The notes beneath the pieces are model-generated. The model searched no databases. It saw only the letters and a program-made list of their open reading frames with translations, and had not been told where the DNA came from. From positions 3,708,324 to 3,772,323 of the forward strand of contig NZ_LT559262.1 in NCBI RefSeq assembly GCF_900083545.1: a DNA stretch of 64,000 nucleotides, in the 5' to 3' direction. Both the position numbers and the translations under genes were made by a program. The DNA is from Alistipes provencensis. GTDB lineage: Bacteria; Bacteroidota; Bacteroidia; Bacteroidales; Rikenellaceae. Positions 55,574-64,000 of this stretch are shown piece after piece (within the stretch, counting starts at the first letter, position 1; each line of letters begins with the position of its first letter).

Positions 55574-58500
55574 ATGAAGAAACTATTGACGAAAGTTCAT
55601 TGGCTGTGTGCCGTCTTAGTGGCGGTAATGCTGCTGCAATCGGGACTTGCCGTCGCCCAGAAAGGTGGGGGGGGGAAATTCACCCTCTCAGGCACAGTCA
55701 AAGGTGACGGCCAGCCCCTCGTCGGCGCGACCGTAGTCGAGCCGGGCACGTCGAACGGCACGGTGACCGGTGCAGACGGTAAATTCTCGCTTTCGCTCTC
55801 GAAACGCGGGGCGTCCATTCAGGTATCCTTCATCGGATATGTGACCAAAACGCTCACCGCGAATGCCGATCATCTGGATATTTCGCTCGACTCCGACGCC
55901 CAGAAAATCGACGAAGTGATGGTCGTGGCCTACGGCACGATGCGCAAGCGCGACGTGACGGGCGCCATCACCTCGATCTCGTCGGACGCCATCGAGCGCA
56001 GAACCCCCGCGAACGTCTTCGAGGCCCTGCAGGGACAGGTTGCCGGCGTGCAGATCTCCGCAGGCTCGGGACAGCCGGGTGAAAGTTCGCAGATCAACAT
56101 CCGCGGTATCTCGACCTTCTCGGCCGAGGGCGTGAAGCCGCTCTATGTGGTAGACGGTATTCCGATGGAGGACATCGACGGCATCAACCCCGGCGACATC
56201 ACCTCGATCGAAATTCTCAAGGACGCCGCATCGGCCGCCATGTACGGATCGCGTTCGGCCAACGGCGTCATCCTCATCACCACCAAGGGCGGTCAGGAGG
56301 GAGCTCCCCGCATCGACGTGAAATACCTCCACACATGGGGCAAACTTTCGCACAAACTCGCGCAGGCCACGCGCGCCGACCGCCGCAAGTACGACCTGCT
56401 GCGCCGCAAATATTTCCAAGACAACTCGATCGGTTCGCCCGACGAGAGTTTCATGATTATTCAGGACTCGCTGAACGCCGCGTTCAACGTCGACAACGAC
56501 TATCAGGACATTCTCTTCCAGTGGGCTCAGAAAGATCAGGTAGACCTGAGCGTCTCGGGCGGCACGAAGAAGATGAAGTATTACGGTTCGACCGGCTACT
56601 ACAACGAGCGCGGTATCGTCCCCAACACCAATTTCCAGCGTCTGACGGCCCGCATCAACGCCGACTACACGGCTGCCGACTGGCTGACGCTCCACAGCCG
56701 CGTCTCGCTGGGCTACTCCCAGAAGAACGGCATCAACGAGGGCCAACTGATGACCGCGATGCTCTCGCGCCGTCCCTATTTCAACCTTTACTATCCCGAC
56801 GGCACGCTGGCCGGCGTATTCCAAGGTCAGAAGAGTCCGCTGGCACAGGTGAAATACACCACCGACCGCACGGAATACTATCAGGGCAACCTTTATCAGG
56901 GCTTCGAGATCAAACTCGCCAAGGGCCTGAAATTCCAGACGAGCATCAACGCCAACCTCTACCTCAACAAGCGCCAGCGCGTCTACCCGAGTATGATTAC
57001 CGACGAGTGGCAGAAGAGCAACAGCGGTTACGCCGCCGACAACCTCAACTGGAACTGGCTCAACGAGAACGTCCTGACCTATAAGAACAAGTGGGGCAAC
57101 CACAATTTCGAAGCACTTCTGGGCTTCAGCGAGCAGCAGTGGCGCACCGACCAGACCATCCTCTCGGGTATCAACTCCTCGACGGACTTCATCCCCACGA
57201 TGAACGCCTTCGCCGCCAACCTCACCCTGAGCGAGACGGGAACTTGGCAAACCAACCACTCGATGGCGTCGTTCTTCGCCCGCGTTGGCTACGACTTCAA
57301 GTCGAAATACCTGATTCAGGCCACCTTCCGCCGGGACGGTTCGTCGCGCTTCTCGAAGAACAACCGCTGGGGCAACTTCCCCTCGGTATCGGCCGCATGG
57401 CGCCTCTCGGACGAAGGCTTCATGAGCTTCGCCCGCCGTGCGCTCGACGACGCCAAGATCCGCGTCAGTTGGGGTATCACCGGTAACGAGCAGATCGGCA
57501 ACTACGACTACCTCTATTCCTATGCCACGGGCGATATCTACGACGGCGTGGGCGGCGTCTATCCCGCACGCCTCGCGGTGGACAACCTGCGCTGGGAGGA
57601 GACCCGTCAGGTGGACGTGGGTCTCGACCTGAGCTTCTTCAACAGCCGGCTCACCATCACGGCCGACTACTACGACAAGTACACCGACGGCCTGCTGGCC
57701 AACCGCGAGCTCCCGAAAGAGTCGGGTTTCTCGACCATGCGCACGAACGTCGGCGAGGTCAGCAACCGCGGTTTCGAGTTCACGATCGCCGGCGACCTCG
57801 TCCGCACGAAGGATTTCCGCTGGAACGCATCGTTCAACATCTCGCGCAACTGGAACACCATCGAGAAGCTCGCCGAGGGTGAGCCTTACCTCGAGAACGA
57901 CCTCTGGTGGATGGCCGAAGGCGGTTCGATCGGCGATTTCTACGGCTACAAGCAGATCAACATCTTCCCCTACGACGAGTCGAACGCCTTCACGCCCGAT
58001 TCATGGCAGCAGCTCACGCCCGTCTTCGAGAACGGCTCGTTCAGCCACTACACCCTCAACGGGCAGGTTTACAACGGCAGCTACGTCCAGAAGAAACTGC
58101 CCAACGGCAAGGTCTTCCGCGGCGGCGACGTCAACTGGGAGGAGTCCGCAGGCTCGCGCGACGGCATCATCGACGAGAGCGACCGCATGATTATCGGCAA
58201 CGCCCTGCCCACCTACACCGGCGGTCTGAGCACCTCCTTCACCTACAAGAACATCGGACTGTTCGTATCGTTCTACTACTCGTTCGGCGGACAGATCTAC
58301 AACTACGCCGAGCACCAGCGCAACATGTTCCTCTACAGCTCGACGACCCCCTCGGGCCATGTAATCAACAACATCTGGACCCAGCAGGGCGATCAGGCGC
58401 TCTACCCGCGCCCCTACAACGACGAGTACAACAACGCCCGTTACGCCAACTCGTTCTACGTCGAGGATGCCGACTACATCCGCCTGTCGAACATCCGCCT

Positions 58501-58708
58501 GTCGTACGACCTGCCCGAACGCTGGCTCAAGGCGCTGCGCATCAAGGCGCTGCAGGTCTACATCTTCGGCAACAACCTGATGACGTGGACCTCCTACAGC
58601 GGCTACGACCCCGAATTCTCGTCGTCGAACCCCCTGCAGATCGGCCGGGACACCTACCGTTACCCCATGAAACGTGAATTCGGCGTGGGTGCAAACATCA
58701 AATTCTAA
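55574..58708 (+). CDS. SusC/RagA-family TonB-linked receptor (PUL 2) with a G9 tract after the signal peptide
   Basis: Complete TonB-dependent oligosaccharide receptor of 1044 residues. Signal peptide (WLCAVLVAVMLLQSGLAVAQ), then GGGG encoded by a run of nine G (55667-55675), a carboxypeptidase-like regulatory domain (FTLSGTVKGDGQPLVGATVV, about 36-110), the TonB-box region (VMVVAYGTMRKRDVTG), plug (SQINIRGISTF, PLYVVDGIPMEDIDGINPGD, ASAAMYGSRSANGVI) and a beta-barrel ending in Phe (GVGANIKF). It is followed after 14 nt by SusD. The frame is open here, but loss or gain of one G would remove nearly the whole protein. Confidence 0.96.
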   Translation: MKKLLTKVHWLCAVLVAVMLLQSGLAVAQKGGGGKFTLSGTVKGDGQPLVGATVVEPGTSNGTVTGADGKFSLSLSKRGASIQVSFIGYVTKTLTANADHLDISLDSDAQKIDEVMVVAYGTMRKRDVTGAITSISSDAIERRTPANVFEALQGQVAGVQISAGSGQPGESSQINIRGISTFSAEGVKPLYVVDGIPMEDIDGINPGDITSIEILKDAASAAMYGSRSANGVILITTKGGQEGAPRIDVKYLHTWGKLSHKLAQATRADRRKYDLLRRKYFQDNSIGSPDESFMIIQDSLNAAFNVDNDYQDILFQWAQKDQVDLSVSGGTKKMKYYGSTGYYNERGIVPNTNFQRLTARINADYTAADWLTLHSRVSLGYSQKNGINEGQLMTAMLSRRPYFNLYYPDGTLAGVFQGQKSPLAQVKYTTDRTEYYQGNLYQGFEIKLAKGLKFQTSINANLYLNKRQRVYPSMITDEWQKSNSGYAADNLNWNWLNENVLTYKNKWGNHNFEALLGFSEQQWRTDQTILSGINSSTDFIPTMNAFAANLTLSETGTWQTNHSMASFFARVGYDFKSKYLIQATFRRDGSSRFSKNNRWGNFPSVSAAWRLSDEGFMSFARRALDDAKIRVSWGITGNEQIGNYDYLYSYATGDIYDGVGGVYPARLAVDNLRWEETRQVDVGLDLSFFNSRLTITADYYDKYTDGLLANRELPKESGFSTMRTNVGEVSNRGFEFTIAGDLVRTKDFRWNASFNISRNWNTIEKLAEGEPYLENDLWWMAEGGSIGDFYGYKQINIFPYDESNAFTPDSWQQLTPVFENGSFSHYTLNGQVYNGSYVQKKLPNGKVFRGGDVNWEESAGSRDGIIDESDRMIIGNALPTYTGGLSTSFTYKNIGLFVSFYYSFGGQIYNYAEHQRNMFLYSSTTPSGHVINNIWTQQGDQALYPRPYNDEYNNARYANSFYVEDADYIRLSNIRLSYDLPERWLKALRIKALQVYIFGNNLMTWTSYSGYDPEFSSSNPLQIGRDTYRYPMKREFGVGANIKF
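55667..55675 (+). repeat. G9 homopolymer in the SusC gene
   Basis: Nine consecutive G (codons for Gly within AQKGGGGKF) right after the signal peptide; currently in frame. Confidence 0.9.
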
Positions 58709-58722
58709 AGGCTTACAACACC

Positions 58723-60165
58723 ATGAAAAAGATACAATACATACTTGCCGCCGTCCTGCTGGTTTCGGGAGCCTCCTCCTGCGAGTCGTTCCTCGACGAA
58801 CAGCCCGTCAGCGAAATTCCCGCCGACCAGATGTGGACCTCCTCGCGCGACGCCAAAGCCGGCGTAAGCCAGATGTACAACTATTTCCGCTCGGCCATGC
58901 GCGAAAACTACTTCTACTGGGGCGAGTTCCGCTCGGACGACTTCGAACCCGGAGCTTCGACGGCAGCCACCCAGCAGCGCGTCATCGACAACCAGTTGAC
59001 CACCGACCTCAACTGCGCCAAGTGGACGGGACTTTATAAGGTCATCAACCAAGCCAATCTCTGCATCAAGTACCTCCCGGGCGTCGACATGCCGTCGGTA
59101 TCGGACCGCAACGACCTGCTGGGACAGGCTTACGGCATGCGTGCGCTGGCTTACCTCTACGCCGTGCGCGTCTGGGGCGACGTGCCCCTGTTCACCGAGC
59201 CCAACGAGGAGTACAGCCCGGACATCTACCGCGAACGCACCGATAAGGAGTACATCCTGCGCGAAGTGATCCTCGAGGACGCCAAGAAAGCCGAATCGCT
59301 GCTCGACCGCACGAAGAACAAGGAGCGCAAGCGCATCTCGCCTTACGGCGCGTGGGCGATCATGGCCGACACCTACATGTGGCTCAAGGAGTACAGCCTC
59401 GCCGACCAGACCATCGAGAAGATGAAGAACAACACGACGTTCATGGCTTTCGAGCCGAGCATCGACACATGGAAGAAGATGTTCGCCGAGGAGCTAAACA
59501 ACAAGGCCAGCGACAACACCCCCGAGAACGACGAGTACAGCACCAAGGAGTTCATCTTCGTCGTGCATTTCAACATGGACGAGGTGGGCACCAACGGTTA
59601 CAGCTACATGTACCAGTGGTTCACCGGTTCGGGCAACCGCGCCGCCGTGGTTTCCGAAGTCCTGCGCAACAAGTACGATCAGGAAAAGGACCTGCGCTTC
59701 CCGATCGTGACGAAGAACTACCAGTCGGGCTGGGAGCTGCGCAAATACATCGCGGGAGACATCTCGTCGACGCTCAACAAGACCTGCGAGGTCGCCTACC
59801 CCATCTACCGCTATTCGGACATGCTGCTGCTTCAGGCCGAGGCTCAAGCCCGCCAGAGCAAGTGGGAGGAGGCTCTCGATCTGGTGAAGCCGATCCGCAC
59901 GCGCGCCGGACTCGAGACCCCTTCGGCCGCCGATTTCGCCGACGAGGAGTCGCTCGTGGACTTCATCCTCGACGAGCGCCAGCGGGAGCTGGTCGGCGAA
60001 GGCCGCCGCTGGTTCGACCTCGTGCGCACGGGCCGCTGGAAGAGCGTCATGGGGCCCATCAACGGCTGCAAGGACGACGGCAACGAGCTCTTCCCGATCC
60101 ATTTTTCCCATCTGGACCAGAACAAGAAACTGGTGCAGAACAGCTACTATGCAACGAGTAAATAA
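58723..60165 (+). CDS. SusD/RagB-family surface glycan-binding lipoprotein (PUL 2)
   Basis: SusD lipoprotein of 480 residues with lipobox SSC (Cys20) and the typical start ESFLDEQPVSEIPADQMWTS. SusD helical core: YGMRALAYLYAVRVWGDVPL. The C-terminal half has EEALDLVKPIRTRAGLETPS and DFILDERQRELVGEGRRWFD, matching the RagB domain. It pairs with the SusC immediately upstream. Confidence 0.95.
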   Translation: MKKIQYILAAVLLVSGASSCESFLDEQPVSEIPADQMWTSSRDAKAGVSQMYNYFRSAMRENYFYWGEFRSDDFEPGASTAATQQRVIDNQLTTDLNCAKWTGLYKVINQANLCIKYLPGVDMPSVSDRNDLLGQAYGMRALAYLYAVRVWGDVPLFTEPNEEYSPDIYRERTDKEYILREVILEDAKKAESLLDRTKNKERKRISPYGAWAIMADTYMWLKEYSLADQTIEKMKNNTTFMAFEPSIDTWKKMFAEELNNKASDNTPENDEYSTKEFIFVVHFNMDEVGTNGYSYMYQWFTGSGNRAAVVSEVLRNKYDQEKDLRFPIVTKNYQSGWELRKYIAGDISSTLNKTCEVAYPIYRYSDMLLLQAEAQARQSKWEEALDLVKPIRTRAGLETPSAADFADEESLVDFILDERQRELVGEGRRWFDLVRTGRWKSVMGPINGCKDDGNELFPIHFSHLDQNKKLVQNSYYATSK

Positions 60166-60185
60166 TCCCTTAATCCGACTGTACC

Positions 60186-60791
60186 ATGTGTAAACATATA
60201 TTTAAGAAACTGGCGTTGCTTCTGGCGGTCGCACTGACCGCCGCCTGCGGCGACATGAAGCTGCAAACCGACGCCGACTACGACGGTTCGGTGCTCGACC
60301 CCCACATTCCGATGACGGCATGGGAGTATTTCGAAACCCGTTCGGACATCTTCAGCGAGTTCATGGCGGCCATCGAATACGCCGGCATGAAGGAGTACTA
60401 CACCCAGACCGGCCACGAATACACGTTCTTGGCGCTGACCAACACGGCCGTCAAGAATTTCATCTCCGACCAGAACCACTCGTCATTGACGGAGTGTCCG
60501 GTCGAAGCGGTCCGCAACCTGCTGCGCTACCACATCGTCGACGGTTTCTACAGCGGCTATGGGGAACTTCCCGTCGAGGCGATCTTCGTGCTGACGCTGC
60601 GTCGCGGCGAAGAGGGCCTGATGACCATGCTCACCCGCAAAAACCCATGGATGGCCGACGCCGGAGCGATCATCGTGAACGACACTGGCACGAACGGCAA
60701 CTCGCCCATGCGGAAGGCGATCAGCTCGAACATCATGCCCACCAACGGCGTGGTTCACGTCTTCGACTCCTACTGCTATTACAAGAAATAG
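60186..60791 (+). CDS. Fasciclin (FAS1)-domain lipoprotein
   Basis: Lipoprotein of 201 residues (Cys21 in LTAAC) with one FAS1 domain. Visible blocks are YTFLALTNTAVKNFISDQN (the F1 motif), LLRYHIVDGFYSG (YH motif region) and the C-terminal NIMPTNGVVHVFDSYCYY (H2-like GVVHVID block). FAS1 domains mediate binding at surfaces. Its position between SusD and the Ig-like protein suggests a surface accessory binding protein of the PUL. Binding target unknown. Confidence 0.85.
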   Translation: MCKHIFKKLALLLAVALTAACGDMKLQTDADYDGSVLDPHIPMTAWEYFETRSDIFSEFMAAIEYAGMKEYYTQTGHEYTFLALTNTAVKNFISDQNHSSLTECPVEAVRNLLRYHIVDGFYSGYGELPVEAIFVLTLRRGEEGLMTMLTRKNPWMADAGAIIVNDTGTNGNSPMRKAISSNIMPTNGVVHVFDSYCYYKK

Positions 60792-60821
60792 GACATGACG
60801 AACTTTAAAACACCGAAAACC

Positions 60822-62375
60822 ATGAATAAGAGACTATTCACCATACTGGCCGGGATTTTCGCCGTTGTGTCGTTCGCAGCCTGCAACGACGACGACGGCA
60901 TCGACCCCTCGAGCGCCAAACCGACCATCACCTACGCTTACGACACGCTCGAAGCCGACCTCAACGTGGTCGACAACCTGCCGATCGTGGCCGTCGTCAA
61001 GTCGGAAGCCGGTCTTCAGAGCGTATCGCTCGACATTCTCACCTCGGACGACGAACGGGTTCCCGTGACCACCGTCACCGATTTCTTCAACCGCAAGAGC
61101 TACAGCCTTTCGGAAAAAGTGAATTGGGAGGCCGATTACACCCAAGCCGTCGTCACGGCCGTCGACCTGCTGGGCCGCACCGTCACCGAGTCGATCCCCG
61201 TGTCGATCATCGACGTCGTGGCTCCTCCCACGATCGTCTTCACGCCTGAGAGCTGGTCGTACGACGAGACCGTCGGCGGCGACAAGGAGCGCACGCATTT
61301 CGTCGTGACGAGCGCCAGCGCCCTCAAGAGCATTGAAATGTACCGGGTGACGACCGAAGGACAGACCCAGTACGGCGGAACCGTTACGGGCGGAGACACC
61401 GACCCGTGGACGACCTATACGTTCGACGAGATGATTCAGTACGGAGAGACGGACAAGGGATTCAAGGTCAAGGCCACGGACATCTACGATCAGGTGCGCA
61501 TCGCTTCGATGACGGTCTCCTACAAGACCGTGCCGCCCCCGACCGTCACATTCGCCGATGCAATGATCTTCGCCGACAAGGACGAGAAGAAGGCCGTCAA
61601 CATCGCGATCGAGTCGCTGGCCGGCGTCGTGAAGGTCGAGTTGTTCCGTCTGGAGGGCAAGACCGAGGTAGCATTACCCGTCAAGACCTACGACAAACTC
61701 CACACGGTGAACTATGCCGAAGAGATGGTGTTCACGAACGCCACATCGGGTGTCAAGGTGATCGTTACGGACAACGTGGGCCGCACGACCACGGCGACGA
61801 CCAAGGCCATGGTCAACATGGATTATCTGGAGAGCGTGGAAATCGGCGCTATCGGCTATACGAGCGCCAAGGTTTCCAGACCGGATGTCTATGCGCTCTT
61901 CTCGCTCAAATACATGAAGACGCTGCCGATGCTGGATGTGCTCGACGCTGCTGAAACGAACGGTGTCGCCGACGTGGACATCTGTTACTACAACATGAGC
62001 AACGTGACCCACCGCATCTACTCGCCCGACGGAGAAAAGGCCGGGGAATACAAGGCTCCTGACGGCCGGACACTGAAAGATCTGGCGGCAAAGCCCATGA
62101 CCCGCTACCAAGTGCTCACGAACGTCGATTTCGAGAGCGCAACGGCGGCCTCGATAGCGAACGATGTCGTTGCGAGCCAGATCACGCTCTCGCGTATCGA
62201 CTCCAAAGTCGGCGATGTCATCGCATTCAAGACGGGCAGCAAATCGTCCGCCGGAGGGGCCCGGATCGGCCTTATGAAGATCCTTTCGATTTACGAGGAG
62301 ACCACCGAAACCGGGAAACCGAAGAACACGAACCTGTCGACCGTGACGGTTTCGATCAAGTTCCCCAAGGAGTAA
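60822..62375 (+). CDS. SusE/F-position surface lipoprotein with Ig-like repeats
   Basis: Lipoprotein of 517 residues from the Met at 60822 (signal with Cys21 in SFAAC); an earlier in-frame Met at 60795 adds nine residues ahead of a normal signal. Roughly three Ig-like repeats of about 95 residues each contain similar sequences (AVVTAVDLLGRTVTESIPVS, GFKVKATDIYDQVRIASMTV, GVKVIVTDNVGRTTTATTKA). The C-terminal region (about 330-517) is different and includes SADLITP-like features only weakly. No enzyme motif. Likely surface glycan-binding, in the SusE/F position. Confidence 0.8.
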   Translation: MNKRLFTILAGIFAVVSFAACNDDDGIDPSSAKPTITYAYDTLEADLNVVDNLPIVAVVKSEAGLQSVSLDILTSDDERVPVTTVTDFFNRKSYSLSEKVNWEADYTQAVVTAVDLLGRTVTESIPVSIIDVVAPPTIVFTPESWSYDETVGGDKERTHFVVTSASALKSIEMYRVTTEGQTQYGGTVTGGDTDPWTTYTFDEMIQYGETDKGFKVKATDIYDQVRIASMTVSYKTVPPPTVTFADAMIFADKDEKKAVNIAIESLAGVVKVELFRLEGKTEVALPVKTYDKLHTVNYAEEMVFTNATSGVKVIVTDNVGRTTTATTKAMVNMDYLESVEIGAIGYTSAKVSRPDVYALFSLKYMKTLPMLDVLDAAETNGVADVDICYYNMSNVTHRIYSPDGEKAGEYKAPDGRTLKDLAAKPMTRYQVLTNVDFESATAASIANDVVASQITLSRIDSKVGDVIAFKTGSKSSAGGARIGLMKILSIYEETTETGKPKNTNLSTVTVSIKFPKE

Positions 62376-62398
62376 CTACATTTTTGGAATCGGAAATT

Positions 62399-62421
62399 CC
62401 TCCGGAGCAATTCTCCGGAGG
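62399..62421 (+). terminator. Hairpin between the Ig-like lipoprotein and the GH71/99-like gene
   Basis: 9-bp stem CCTCCGGAG/CTCCGGAGG with 5-nt loop, followed by GGTTTCC. T-content is weak, so it may attenuate rather than stop transcription into the downstream gene. Confidence 0.5.
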
Positions 62422-62458
62422 GGTTTCCGTTCCTTGATAAATAAAACCGATTGAAACG

Positions 62459-64000
62459 ATGACCCCGTTACGCATTTTACCCGCGGCGGCGGCGCTGCTC
62501 CTGCTCACGACGGCAGCCCCGGCGCAAAACGGCAAGAAAATCTATGCCGACTACCACGGCGTGCGCTATACGCGCGCCCACGACGGCAAACTGGGCCGCT
62601 GGGAGATGCACGCCGAAACCGCCAAGTCGAAGACCGGCCGGAAGAGGCTTTGCTACAACGCCGACTTCACGGACGCTGAGGGACGCCACGACATCGCCGC
62701 CGTGGCCTATCCGCAGGTGGGCATGCAGTCGAACCTCGACCCCGATTACATCGAATACCAGATTCTCTCGGCCAAGGCCGCGGGCATCGACGGATTCTTC
62801 ATCGAATGGGGTTTCATGGACCACGAGAACGACAAACTGCTGAAGGCCATGCAGCCCGTGGCCGCGAAATACGGCTTCGAAATCGGCGTCAACTGGTGCG
62901 ACGGCTGGCTCTACTACGACTGGATCACCCGCATGCACCCCGAGATCGACACCCGCGAGGCCAAGACCGAGCATTATGCCCGCTGTTACCAGTATCTGGT
63001 GGACAACGTACTGTCGGGCCCGACGGCCCCGACCGTCGGCGGACGCCCGGTCTTCTACCTCTTCGGCCCGGGCGCCAAACCCGCCGAATATGCCTATGCC
63101 GCATCGAAGGTCCGCCTGCCCGAAGGGATGCAGCAGCCCGCCGTGCTGCGCCGCTGGGCCGAATGGGGCACGCTCGAGGAGAACCGCTACGTTCCCGTGC
63201 GCTGGAGCCCCGAGATCGAGTCGTGGAAAGAGCTGGGGATGATCCCCACGGCATGGCTGCCGGCCCGCGTGCGTCCGATGGACGCCGCACACCCCTACTG
63301 GGACAATTACGCCGAACCGGACGACCTCATTGAGTTCATGAAGCCGTTCCGCGACTCGGTGTGGATGAGCCCCGACCCGGCCTACACCGTTAAATCGGGT
63401 TTCGTCATGCCCGGCATGGACAACCGCGGCTGCGCCGGCTGGGGCGGACAGCATTTTTACTACATTCCGCGGGATGAAGGCCGGACCTACAAGCGGATGT
63501 GGGAGTTCAACATGGCTTCGCGCGACAGCCTCGACATGGTGTTCATCGCCTCGTGGAGCGACTACACCGAGGGGCACGAGATCGAGCCCACGGTGGAGAA
63601 CGGCGACCGCGAGCTGCGCACGACGCTGCATTACGCGGCGCAGTTCAAAGAGATGGCCGAGGATGCCTCGGGTATTGCACTTCCGGCGCGGATTTTCGAC
63701 CTGCGCAAGCGGAGCGAACACCTCGCCGCGGCACGCCGCAAGACGGCCGGAGCCGACGCTCTGATCGACGCGGCCGCCGAAGCTGTCGCCAAGGGGGCCT
63801 ATTCGGAAGCCGCCGAACGGATATCCGCGGCGGAAACCGCCGTGGAGACACTCGAAAAGACACTCAAAAACAGCACGCTCGACATTCCGGAATCGGAACT
63901 GCGATTCAGCAGCGACGCCGTGCACGGCGTCCGGTACGTTTCGCCCGAACTGAAAGTCTACCTCCCCGAGACGGCGACCCGTTCGCTGATCGCGGCACGG
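62459..64000 (+). CDS. GH71/99-like secreted glycoside hydrolase, 3' end beyond the window
   Basis: Frame open from ATG at 62459 to the window edge (514 codons, no stop). A signal peptide (ILPAAAALLLLTTAAPAQ) is followed by a TIM-barrel-like domain: AAVAYPQVGMQSNLDPDYIE, then AAGIDGFFIEWGFMDHENDK, IGVNWCDGWLYYDW, GGRPVFYLFGPG and FIASWSDYTEGHEIEPTVEN. The last block matches the NEW...EGxxIEP pattern of GH71/GH99-like proteins, whose members cleave alpha-mannan or alpha-glucan linkages. A coiled or helical region (about 405-460) follows. It belongs to PUL 2. Substrate and exact family cannot be fixed from this part. Confidence 0.8.
   Translation, partial: MTPLRILPAAAALLLLTTAAPAQNGKKIYADYHGVRYTRAHDGKLGRWEMHAETAKSKTGRKRLCYNADFTDAEGRHDIAAVAYPQVGMQSNLDPDYIEYQILSAKAAGIDGFFIEWGFMDHENDKLLKAMQPVAAKYGFEIGVNWCDGWLYYDWITRMHPEIDTREAKTEHYARCYQYLVDNVLSGPTAPTVGGRPVFYLFGPGAKPAEYAYAASKVRLPEGMQQPAVLRRWAEWGTLEENRYVPVRWSPEIESWKELGMIPTAWLPARVRPMDAAHPYWDNYAEPDDLIEFMKPFRDSVWMSPDPAYTVKSGFVMPGMDNRGCAGWGGQHFYYIPRDEGRTYKRMWEFNMASRDSLDMVFIASWSDYTEGHEIEPTVENGDRELRTTLHYAAQFKEMAEDASGIALPARIFDLRKRSEHLAAARRKTAGADALIDAAAEAVAKGAYSEAAERISAAETAVETLEKTLKNSTLDIPESELRFSSDAVHGVRYVSPELKVYLPETATRSLIAAR

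Overview
The window looks like chromosomal DNA from a GC-rich member of the Bacteroidales, most likely an Alistipes-type (Rikenellaceae) gut anaerobe. The lineage evidence is two SusC/SusD loci, a hybrid two-component sensor, a PG0541-type RND efflux operon, a 2-oxoacid:ferredoxin oxidoreductase, and repeated matches to the Bacteroidetes promoter consensus (TTTG, about 19-21 nt, TAnnTTTG). The genus is inference from gene content and base composition; no rRNA gene is present.

Layout. Bases 1-11422 (+) are the 3' part of a polysaccharide utilization locus (PUL 1): a SusC receptor cut by the window edge, SusD, two tandem BACON lipoproteins, a GH43 lipoprotein, a metallophosphoesterase and a GH2 enzyme. 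Bases 11518-18055 (-) are an RND efflux operon (TetR regulator, outer-membrane factor, membrane-fusion lipoprotein, RND pump, PII-like PG0541 protein). Bases 18200-21912 (-) hold an orphan TPR histidine kinase and a POT peptide transporter. Bases 22110-24846 (+) hold a glycogen branching enzyme and a small membrane protein. Bases 24911-34276 (-) hold thiol peroxidase, an amidohydrolase, a DUF1573 protein, a TonB/ExbD/ExbB set and TamB, with three copies of a two-hairpin repeat between them. tsaD diverges from tamB and is followed by a probable structured non-coding RNA, a small HTH protein and a nitronate monooxygenase. Bases 37366-40111 hold an isolated phage-type module: terminase large subunit and a small unknown gene (-), divergent from an S24-type repressor (+). 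Bases 40561-42214 (+) are kduI and a kduD-like SDR. Next come an ABC-F ATPase (-), korA-korB (+), a tRNA-Ala(GGC), and a glycosyltransferase gene interrupted by a frameshift in a run of nine G.

Bases 48630-64000 are PUL 2: a hybrid two-component regulator and a GH3 enzyme (-), divergent from SusC, SusD, a fasciclin-domain lipoprotein, an Ig-like surface lipoprotein and a GH71/99-like enzyme that runs off the right edge. The hybrid sensor probably reads a breakdown product of the glycan and activates the divergent operon; a 16-bp palindrome lies just upstream of the SusC -7 element. The receptor pairs capture and import oligosaccharides using TonB/ExbB/ExbD-type energy, the surface lipoproteins probably bind glycan, and the periplasmic or surface hydrolases trim it.

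Points most worth attention: two G9 tracts near the 5' ends of surface-related genes, one of them breaking the reading frame (possible slipped-strand phase variation); a rod-shaped RNA with its own promoter and flanking direct repeats; the terminase/S24-repressor module without other phage genes; a dispersed two-hairpin repeat with compensatory changes; and an ABC-F protein with complementary defects in its two ATP sites.
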